From Rhizaria sp. SCN 62-66 (taxonomy: Eukaryota > Rhizaria, unplaced): 27,182 bases of DNA. Below are positions 12,001-19,823 of the stretch, piece after piece. The translations under genes and the position numbers were made by a program. The stretch is from the NCBI GenBank assembly GCA_001724265.1, contig MEDY01000662.1:1-27182 (forward strand). The letters run 5' to 3'. The number at the start of each line of letters is the position of its first letter. The stretch's first letter is position 1. A model generated the notes under the pieces. The model was not told where the DNA came from and searched no databases. It saw nothing but the letters and a program-made list of their open reading frames with translations.

Positions 12001-14243
12001 GCGGCGTCGGCGGGGGCTGTGTGGAGCACGCAGCGGGCGGCGGCGAGGCGCTGCGCGGCCGGGAGCGCATCGAGCGCGTCGTCAGTCGCGAACAGCACCG
12101 CCGAGGCCACGGCCGCGGGCAGTGGCACGGCGCGCATGGCCGACGCCCCGGTGGCGGCGAGTGCGGCCGCGGCGGCGGGCGCGGCCAACTCGGCGGGCAG
12201 GTCGCAGGCGCGCGTGCCGTGCAGTGCAGCCGCGGCGGCGACCACGGACGCCGCCGTAGGCGCGAACGCGACGACCGCGGCGGCCTCGTGCGCGCGCCGC
12301 CACTGAGGGCCGTCAGCCTTGCTCGGCGCTGCGGCCGCAGGCGCAGGCGCAGGTGCAGGTGCAGTCGCGGGGGCAGAGCCGGGGCCGGCAGCGGGCGCAG
12401 GGACAGGGACCACCGTGGCAGCAGCAGTGGAGGCGGCGGTAGCGGCATTAGCGGCGGCGTCCTTGGCCTCGAGCTCGGCGGCGGCGGCGGCGGCGCGGCG
12501 GGCACGGTAGAGCGCGCGCTGGTCCAGGGAGAGCGCCGCGTAGTCGGTCAGCGAGAGGTCCGCGTCGGCCTCGGCGCCGGCGGGCACCAGTGCAGTGCTG
12601 CTGCTGGTGGTGGTGCTCTCAGTTGCGGCGGGGGCGGGGGCGCCGAGGTCGGTGAGGTAGTCGTCGAGCGACTTGGGTCCGCTGGCCGCCGTCTTCTGCG
12701 GCGCGGAGTCGGCGCTGACCGCCTTGACTCTCGCGCCAGAGCTCGCAGCGGGGGCAGGCGTGTTGGGGATCTCGTACTCCTCGCGGAGCATCTGCTGGAT
12801 GGCCTCGTTGGGGTGCGACGTCACGTCGCGGCGGTAGTCCTCGACCGTGTAGGGCGCGAGCTGCTGGCGGCGGAGCTCGCCCGCGGTCCGGAGCTGCGTG
12901 CGCACGGCCTCGGCCACGTCAGCGGCCGTCACCGCGGGCAGCGGCCGGCGCTGCACGAAGACGCGCTGCATCTTGGCGGCCACGAAGTCGATCTCCTCCT
13001 TGGTGGGGCCCTTCCAGCCCGAGGGGCCGCCGCGGCGCAGCGTCGCGGGCGCGGGCGTCACACCGCCCGCCGCGCGCACGGCCGTGGCCAGCGCGGCGGC
13101 CTGCTCCTCGGTGTCGCGGCGCAGGTCGTTGCCCAGCAGCAGCGTCGCCAGCTCCTCCTCCTCAGCCTCGGCCAGCGCCACCTCCTCGGGGCCGCGGACA
13201 GGCTTCGGCGCCGGCGGCTGCGGCTGGCCCTGCGCGGCGGCCATCTGCGCCTGTTGCTTCGCCTGCTGCTTCGCCGCGCGCTCGCCCTCGAGCACGATGC
13301 GCTCGACCTGCGGCGACATGAGGTAGTCAAGCCCGGCCAGCGCCTCGGCGTCGGCCGCCATGTCGGCGACGCGCGCGCGGCGCAGGCGGCGGGCCGCCGT
13401 CACGCGCGCGCGGCGCGCGGCCTGCGCGCGCACCAGTGCCGCAATCTCGCCCGCGTCCTCGGCCGCGGAGGCCGGCAGCGCGGCGGCCGCGGCGAAGGCG
13501 GCCGCGGAGGCCGCGGCGGCGGCCTCAGCGTCTGCGCCGGCGACCGAGGCCGAGGCGGCGGCGGACACGGCGGCAGCCTCGGGCGCGGGGATGTTGTCCA
13601 GTGCAACGGCCGTGGCGCGCGCAATGTGCTCGCGGGCGCTGGGCACGGCGGCACGGATGCGGGCCGCCACGGCCACCGCGGCCGCAGCGGCGGCGTCAGC
13701 GGCCTTGGCCTCGGCCGCAGCGGCGTCGGCGGCGGCAGCGTCGGCGGCGGCGGCGGCAGTGTCCGCCATGTCCAGCGTGGACGTCGCGGGGTTCGCAGAG
13801 GCCTGCGCGGCGGCGGTCATGTCGTCGGCGGCAGCGGCGGCGGCCACGAGGAGGTGCGCCGCGGTGGCGTGGTTGGCGTGGGTGAGCGCACGACGGCGCT
13901 CGGCGGCGCGCAGCAGTTGGCGCGCCTTGAGCGCCTGCAGCTCGCGGGCGTCAATGGCGTCGAGCTCGGCCTTGTCCTTGTCCGAAAACGTCTTCCAGAA
14001 CGTACGGGGAAGTTCAAGGGCGTCGAGCGCAGACTGTGAGGCCCAGGAGCGGAGGTCTTTGGGGTCGGCGAACTCCTCGATGCGTTCCGCTGCAGCGGCG
14101 CGGGTGGCATCTTTGAAGCGCAGAACGCGCACAAGGCTGGCTACAACTGCTGCAACGGCAAAGCTAAGATGGGGCAAAAGGCGAACAATGTGCGAGCATA
14201 AGCAGAAGGTATCAGGAATACGCACAGAACGTGGCTCGGACAT
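1..14243 (-). CDS. Giant alanine-rich protein of unknown function, two visible exons, 3' end outside window
   Basis: Seen: exon 1 runs 14243 to 11403 (947 codons). It ends at a codon boundary ...GAG CCG TAC CAG, followed by donor GTGCGT. Exon 2 starts at 11238 (VVPPEAVAAQ) and I find no stop in that frame down to position 1, so 4693 residues are visible and the C-terminus is missing. The product is dominated by Ala, with acidic Ala/Glu/Asp tracts near 200-400, 1385-1490, 6560-6770, 7830-8060, 8740-8990 and 10020-10300. Basic patches include KRARK near 800 and KSKSKSKS near 9190. Leu/Ala/Val-rich helical stretches, for example 5750-6060, look HEAT/ARM-like (inference only). The least biased part is residues about 405-500 (12750-13030), starting near GWKGPTKEEIDF. 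The first 45 codons are AT-richer and include a hydrophobic run (FAVAAVVASLVRVL), so the start is uncertain: a membrane anchor, a presequence, or a misread upstream intron. I recognise no family. Plus-strand frames opposite are Gly/Arg-rich shadows broken by stops. Confidence 0.8.
275..304. repeat. Hexanucleotide tandem repeat (tcagcg)n inside the giant gene
   Basis: Four perfect copies of tcagcg (275-298) plus one copy with a final c (299-304). On the minus strand this encodes an alternating Ala-Asp run within a longer Ala/Glu/Asp/Thr-rich acidic segment. Similar hexamer-type expansions recur elsewhere in the gene, for example (ctcttg)n at 9185-9208, which encodes Lys-Ser pairs. Confidence 0.85.
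6383..6409. repeat. 9-nt tandem repeat, three copies, inside the giant gene
   Basis: Three exact head-to-tail copies of gcgccggca. On the minus strand they encode a repeated Gly-Ala-Ala unit just after a more complex segment (IKSWAKSLISAG). The repeat keeps the reading frame. Confidence 0.85.
9185..9208. repeat. Hexanucleotide repeat encoding a Lys-Ser tract
   Basis: Three copies of ctcttg followed by ctcttc. The minus strand reads KKSKSKSKSETS, a basic low-complexity patch between two acidic regions of the giant protein. It could be a localisation or phosphorylation-rich segment, but that is inference. Confidence 0.8.
11239..11402 (-). other. Spliceosomal intron of the giant gene (GT-AG, phase 0, 164 nt)
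   Basis: On the minus strand the coding frame reaches ...TACCAG and then meets GTGCGTCC. The sequence turns sharply AT-rich and ends in a stretch closing with ACTCTAG before GTCGTCCCCC. The length of 164 is not a multiple of 3, so reading through shifts the frame, while splicing joins Q to V and restores the frame that stays open to the window edge. The composition change and frame logic agree, which makes this the best supported intron in the window. Confidence 0.9.
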
Positions 14244-14958
14244 CCGACAGTGGTATCAGGTCAGTTAGAAAAAGGTCAGGTTGGAAAGATATAAAAACAG
14301 AGGTATGCTTATTGATTGAAAACGTACCCGCCAGCGGTCAAAGCTACCTCTCCACTTTGCATCGTGTCAATTCGTCAAAGTACTTATTAACAGACGGAAT
14401 GGGGTGAATGCAACCTTTGATTCGTGCCGCACCACCCTCATCAGTTCGGTCGATGCGCGGTGCGGCCCACCACCACCGCTGGCCTCGGTTCGTAAAAAAT
14501 GTTCCTCTTGCCCAGCACGAAAGATCGTCTTTTCGACCTCCTCTAGTGTCATGCCTTGACCGTCAGTTAACATTCTGCGGGTGTATTGCGATAAAACCTG
14601 TTGTATTTGCTTTATTCGTCTTTTAATTTTCCTTGCAGCGCAAGTCTTTGACATCAAGTGCGAGGGTTTTCCAGCCCCACCACACGTCTCTTGAACCTCA
14701 TCTTATCACTTACGATTGCTCTGCACTGCCCTCTACAACGACTTCGCATTCAAATGCTGTTCTGATATCTTGTTTATATGTTTGTTTTATATTATTACGC
14801 CACGTGCTATCTGTTATATCTTGCGCTTCACAGAGAACAGCGCTCCTGTAAGGTGTACTCGAACTGTTACTCGCTCGCAATCAGCGTAACACTCTACCAC
14901 CAAGCACCCCTAGCGCGCCCGTACGGGCTACACCGCGCACAGCGCCAACTCGGCACTT
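14244..14958. promoter_or_regulatory. Divergent AT-rich spacer between the giant gene and the KATNIP-like gene; contains 5' leader or intron sequence
   Basis: This region separates two divergently read genes and is far AT-richer than either. TATAAAAA at 14290-14297 on the plus strand is a plausible TATA box for the rightward gene. A long pyrimidine-rich run ending TTCCTTGCAG (acceptor AG at 14637-14638) is a convincing plus-strand 3' splice site, so the rightward transcript probably has at least one upstream exon or 5' UTR exon. A second acceptor-like CCCCTAG ends at 14913, directly before the GC-rich segment that becomes coding. GTAAGG at 14848 could be the matching donor, giving a 66-nt intron. 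I could not resolve an upstream exon chain with confidence. Confidence 0.5.
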
Positions 14959-17900
14959 ATGAGCCAGTCTGCGCAAGCCTATATCCAGGCACTGGAGCAG
15001 CGCAATCGCTTGCTTCGCCGCGCCAAGGCACGTTTTATCATGCCTCATGTTTGCCTCTTGTTCACCTCATGTTCACATTACTGTCCCGCTGTTCACTCAC
15101 ACGAGCACAACGCTCTACCCTGACACTACCTATTTTGTCACGTTTTTTGCGCAGGAGCATGAGGAGAACGCGCGCATCAAGGAGCGCGAGGCGGGCTTCA
15201 GCGTGTACCTGAGCGGCGCCAACACCAACCCCGCCACAGCCTCTATCGGCTCCTCCACCGCGGCCGCCGCCAACCCCTCCGCCGCGCCGGGGCCTTACTC
15301 GCACGCCTCCGTCGCGCAGCGCTTGCGCACCCCGCAGCTGCAGCAGCAACAACAGCAGCCGCCGCCGATTGTATCGCCGTCCAAGGGCGGCCGGCCGCAG
15401 ACCTCGGTGGCCGGCGTCCCTCTCTCTGCAGCGCACGGCCATTCGCAATCCGACGCGGCGACCGCTGCTGCCGCCGCTGGCGCTGGCGGTGGCAGTGGCG
15501 CGCACGGCGGCGCGCGGCCGCACCGGCAGACGTGGGCGTCTGCCTCCCCGGCGCGGCCTAGCTTAAAGCAGGCGGGCGAGTTCGATGGCGACATGAGGGC
15601 CGTGATCGCCGCGGCTACGGCGGCGGCGGCCGCGGCGGCCGCGGCCGACGGCAGCGAGGGCGGGACTGTGGCGGGGACGGGGCTGGCGAGTCTGATCGCA
15701 GACATGTACGGCAACAACAACAGCAACGACGAAGATGACCAAGACAATGATGACGTTGATGATAACCAGGATGACGATGATCGCGATGTCAACAGCCACA
15801 ATGACGGTTACAAGTCGCCTCCGGTGAACGGCGACGCGCTTCAGTTTACGACCGTGTCTTTTGCCGACGCCGACGCCGCTTCCCCCCGCAGTCCGGGCGC
15901 TTTCGCTGTTGCGGCTGCTGCCGCTGCGAACGCCTCTGCCGCCGATGCTGAAGCGAGCCTCTCCGGCCGCGGCAGGACCAGGGACCGCGGGGCGCGCCCG
16001 CCGCGGCCGCTCACCGGCAAAGCGGCCGGCGCTGGAGCTACGCACAGTCACGACGACTGCACTATCGACGCAAACAATAACTCGGGGGCATCCATGACGG
16101 CAGACACTGCTGCTGCCGCGACAGCCCTGATGACGAAGTCGCAGAGCAAGGCGGCCAATGATGGGAGTTACGCTGGCGCTCACACGGGCGCTGACACGGG
16201 GACTTACACGGGTACTTACACCGGCGCGCTGGCTGGCGATCGTGAGCGCGGGCCTGAGCGCGACCCGAGTTTGAGCACCAGCGGCAGCTTCGCGCAGTAC
16301 TTAGACCCCAAGCACTTAGCCGAGGCCAGCAGCGCGACTGTGAGCAGCGTGCTCGCGACGGCGAAGAAGGCCAATGTAAGTGTGGGCGCGCCGGTAAGCA
16401 CCTCCGGTGTAAGGGGGCTGCGGCCCGGCGTGAGCACTGTGGCCACGGCCGGAAGCAGCAGTATTGCGCGGTCTACCCACGCCGGCGCTGCTGGTCCAGA
16501 CGACGATGGCGACGAAGACCTCTCGGCGGACTCGATGGACGATGCTGAGGATGACGACAACGACGCGGACGCCAACGATAGCTACGTTCACAATGGCGAT
16601 GCTAAGTCAGGCCGCAAGGGTGCAACCTCATCAAGCAGCAGTAACCTGAAGATCCAGCCATCTGCTCCAGGGACGAACGAAGCTGCTGCCACGGGTGCAA
16701 ATGCACAGCAGCAGCAAGCACGCGTGCAGCAAGCCTCAACTGCAGTGGCAGCGCGCGCTGCCCGCATCGCGGCGGCCGCAGCCTCTGCGTCCGCCGCCGC
16801 TGCCGCCGCTGCGGTGGCCCGGGCCAAGGTTCGGACCAGCACGACCTGGGATCCTCCCGTTAACGCCCCTATTAACGCCGCTGCCGTCTCTAACTTGCAT
16901 GCCGACGTGAATGCTAAAGGCGGTCGAAGCTCTGCAAGCGGCGCACCGCTGGATTCATCCGTTTTGTCTGCGTTTGTTTCCGCCAAGAACAAGGCTGATG
17001 GCAGCAGCAACAACACTGAGGACGGGGATGGCGACGACAAAGACAAGGCAAAGACCGGTGAGACCCTGAACGACGACGACGCAGCTATTGTGGCCGAGGC
17101 CGCGGCCGAGGCCGCGGCCGAGGCAGCAGCAGCAAAGGCAGCTGCAGCAGCAGCAGCGCCCTCAGGGGCAGTGGCGCCGGCTGGCGAGGCGTGGCGTGCA
17201 TCGCTGCTGCTGGGTGACGCGTCGTCGCTAGCGGCGGCGCTGGCAGCGATGCAGACGGGCCGGCAGTCCAAGTCGCAGTCGCAACAGAGTGGAGAGAAGC
17301 CAGAGAAGGCGGAGAAGCCGGCCCCTGTTGTGAAGCGCGCGGCACAGTCGCAGTCGCGCACGCGGCCGCGGCCGCAGTGGTGCGCAGACACCAGCACAAG
17401 CACGAGCTCAAACGCTAACACTAATAATGGCACCAGCGCGGATGCAAGCTTGGTTGAGGCCACCAGCAATGGTGCTGAAGTAAGCCCTGCTGCTGTAAGC
17501 CCTCCTCTCCCTGTCAACGCTCTTACCACCGCGAATACTCGCTCCAGCTCTAGCGCCGCCCTTGGTGCTGCGAGCGCTGATGGTGATGTGACTATGCTGC
17601 TCGACCCGTGGGAGGCCGCCCTCATCTCGCGCATCCGTGCTCTCCGCACCAAGGCCAACAGCGTCCCCGCCCCCGCCCCCGACTCTGACTCAGGCTCCGG
17701 CGCGACTGCAAGCACGGCCGTGGGCCAGAACAGTGTTGTGGAGCGGACGATGGACGCGGTGCTGTCGCGGCTTGAGACGCGCGTTGAGGCGCGGCTGCTC
17801 ATTAACACTCCGAGAACAGCTGCGGGACTGCTTGCTACGACAACTACTGCACCGGTGGCAACTTCGCAATCGAACCTTCGTAGCGCTGGTGCCGACGGCC

Positions 17901-18574
17901 ACACTGCGGCTGCCACTGCGACGACAACGACTGCCACGGCTGCTGCTGCTGCTGCTTCCCTCGCTGGGCACGTCGACTATGACTCGGGCCGGTCGCCCCC
18001 CGCGCCGGCGCCGGCGCGCGTGCCCTCCCGCGTTCGGCCCGTCGCCGCAGACGCCCATGTCGCCGCCAACACGGATGCCCACACTGACGCGGGTCCGAAC
18101 CCTGCCCATAGCCAGTCGCTGTCGCAGCTTTTTGACGTCAGCGCAACTGTGCGTGCGCACCACAACGCTACCGCGGCGGCACACAGTACCGGCGGCAACA
18201 ACGTGAGCGCGGCGAGCAACGGCAACGGCAACGGCAGAGGCAGCTTCGGTCAGAACACCAGCGAGTCAGTCACGTTTAGGAGCGGCGGCAGCGGCTTCTA
18301 TGTACCCCTGAACCCGCCTGTCGCCGACTCTCGCGATAACACTGGGAATGCGACCTCTGGTGTGGTGGCGAGCAATGCGGGCGCGAGCGCTGAGCCAGCC
18401 GGGGAGCACTACGGCGACATGAATCGAGCCACCACCGGTGTTGACGGCTCTGGTATCGCCGCTGCTGCAGCTAATGCTGCTGAGGTCGGCGGGCCGGGGT
18501 GGGGACGCGCCAAGATGGCGGCTTATATTCGAGACAAGGACTTGAAGCGCTCGCAGCAGCATGTGCCGCAGCCT

Positions 18575-18613
<39 letters not shown>

Positions 18614-19552
18614 AAACAGCAACAGGTGTACCCATTTCCGTTGCAACAGCAGCAACAGCAGCCAGTCAACATGAGCTCACCTCAGCAGCAGCAGCAGCAG
18701 AAGCCCAGGCAGCAGCAGTCGTCGGCGTCGCTGCCGCCATTCGCTTGGCTTGAGCCCGAGCCCGCTCCCCCCGCTGCCCACGGTCAACATCAACATCATC
18801 AACATCAGCAACAGCAGCAACAACAAGGTGGGTACTTTAGCGACGCCATCGCTGCGACACCTGTGGCAGGCTACAACAACAGCAGCAACGCTAATGCTGC
18901 GTTTCACTCGAATCCCCCGTACGCGCAGCACACGTTGCCCCAGTACCCGCAGCCGCAGCAACAGCAGCAACACCTCGGCGCCCACCACCAGCAGCAACAG
19001 CAGCAACAGGTGTTGCAGCATTACCTGCAGCAGCAGCTCCTTCTTTCGCACGGCGCGCCCGCACCGAACGCCAACGCGGTCAACAACACGAATCTGACCG
19101 CGAGCTCGGATCACGCGGGCGCGAACCTGAACAACAACAGCAGTGCTGGTGGGGGTGTACACGCGAGCGCGAGTGCAGGTGACGCTGGCGCAGGCGTGCT
19201 GCCAGTGCGCCTGCGCCGTCCCCCCAGCGCGGGCCGCCGCGCGGCCCCCAACGCGGCGCCCGCGCCAGTGCACGCCGACAGCGCGGGCAACGAAAACCCC
19301 AACACAAGCTTCAACAGTGGCCTTGAATCCGGTGCACTTGCGGCGACTGTGGCCGCGCCCGCGAATGGCGCACCGCCCGTGGTCGCAGCGTCTGCACCGG
19401 GGGCGGCGGGTCGGTCCAAGTGGGGCCGGCCGCGCGCGCTGCCGGTCGTCGCAGGCAGCGGCAACGGCGGCAACAGCGGCAATGGCAGTGCTGGAGGGGA
19501 GTCGGCTGGTATCAGCGACAGTAACACTGGAGGAGGTACGGGCTTTATGTAA
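14959..19552 (+). CDS. KATNIP-like (katanin-interacting protein, KIAA0556 family) N-terminal region plus long low-complexity tail
   Basis: Model: exon 1 14959-15027, intron 15028-15154, exon 2 15155-19552, stop TAA, about 1488 residues. The splice joins AYIQALEQRNRLLRRAK to EHEENARIKEREAGFSVYL and then SGAN (residues 7-46). Known of the family, from memory: the start of KATNIP has the same pattern, a Tyr-Leu/Ile...QRNR helix, a charged coil, then GFSVYxxGAN with near-identical spacing. KATNIP acts at the base of cilia and on microtubules with katanin. The rest is low-complexity: acidic Asn/Asp clusters (15711-15810, 16495-16585), a Thr-Gly repeat, Ala/Glu repeats, two short helical segments (near residues 840 and 884-915) and Gln-rich blocks including Q13 at residues 1164-1176. 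No DUF4457-type C-terminal domain is visible before the stop. GTAAGC overlaps the TAA stop and GTACGG lies just before it, so a further intron leading to another exon cannot be excluded. The start is uncertain because the frame is also open upstream to 14914. Confidence 0.65.
15028..15154 (+). other. Probable GC-AG intron in the KATNIP-like gene (127 nt, phase 0)
   Basis: The upstream exon ends ...CGC GCC AAG, followed by GCACGTTTT. The downstream exon begins GAGCATGAG after a pyrimidine-rich CACGTTTTTTGCGCAG. Joining after AAG gives a continuous phase-0 frame and reconstructs the KATNIP-like signature. Using the nearby GT (15032) instead gives a TGA two codons into the next exon. Reading straight through in frame 1 does not join the downstream frame 2. 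The donor AAG|GCACGT resembles known GC-AG donors. Confidence 0.7.
16167..16230 (+). repeat. Degenerate Thr-Gly tandem repeat in the KATNIP-like gene
   Basis: A run of related 12-nt units (variants of acttacacgggt) encodes repeated Tyr/His/Asp-Thr-Gly triplets (GADTGTYTGTYTGALAG). The units differ at third positions, so the repeat is partly eroded but in frame. Confidence 0.7.
17095..17130 (+). repeat. Tandem 12-nt repeat gaggccgcggcc encoding Ala/Glu helix
   Basis: Consecutive copies of gaggccgcggcc encode EAAAEAAAEAAA, an alanine-glutamate helix followed directly by an Ala/Lys run. It sits between an acidic Asp-rich stretch and a more mixed segment (GEAWRASLLLGD). Confidence 0.7.
18551..18720 (+). 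repeat. CAG/CAA polyglutamine blocks in the KATNIP-like gene
   Basis: Glutamine codons 18575-18613 give 13 consecutive Gln, then a Lys and more Gln, followed by two further Gln blocks separated by Pro-rich linkers. CAG dominates with CAA interruptions. Further Gln-rich runs follow at about 18950-19040. Confidence 0.9.
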
Positions 19553-19823
19553 GCTCTGGCATGTCCCCAATCAGAATATATTGATGTAAATAGCACGTGA
19601 TTATTTAGTTTCTCGATATAAATTGAATACAACTCATGATTAGATTCAACAGCAACTCATAATGCTCATTAGTCGCTCAAAGTAAAATGGAATTGTTGTA
19701 ACATGACTTAGTCGAAAAATTGCGTGAAAAAGCTAGATAATCAGTGTATATCGTTTGGATTCAAATCGAATTTCATCGTCCAATTGTTACTCAAAGCCCC
19801 AGGAGTTGTGTTGATTGTCGCAT
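19553..19823. other. AT-rich spacer between convergent genes
   Basis: This short non-coding interval lies between the TAA of the rightward gene and the TGA of the leftward gene. No AATAAA is present. TGTAA occurs just after the plus-strand stop (gatgtaaatag near 19585) and again near 19697. TGTAA-type signals serve as polyadenylation elements in some protists, but the role here is not shown. No RNA gene was found. Confidence 0.6.

Noticed and set aside
11460-14039. Plus-strand open frame of 859 codons opposite exon 1 of the giant gene
   Set aside because: Gly/Arg-rich shadow with no start context or splice support. The minus strand gives the balanced composition and the intron junction.
15047-15154. 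ATG at 15047 as start of the KATNIP-like gene
   Set aside because: The sequence from here to 15154 is AT/pyrimidine-rich intron ending in TTTTTTGCGCAG. Using it would lose the first half of the signature helix.
16588-17937. Minus-strand frame of 449 codons opposite the KATNIP-like gene
   Set aside because: Antisense of Ala/Ser/Asp-rich codons. No independent signals, and the plus frame is continuous with the KATNIP signature.
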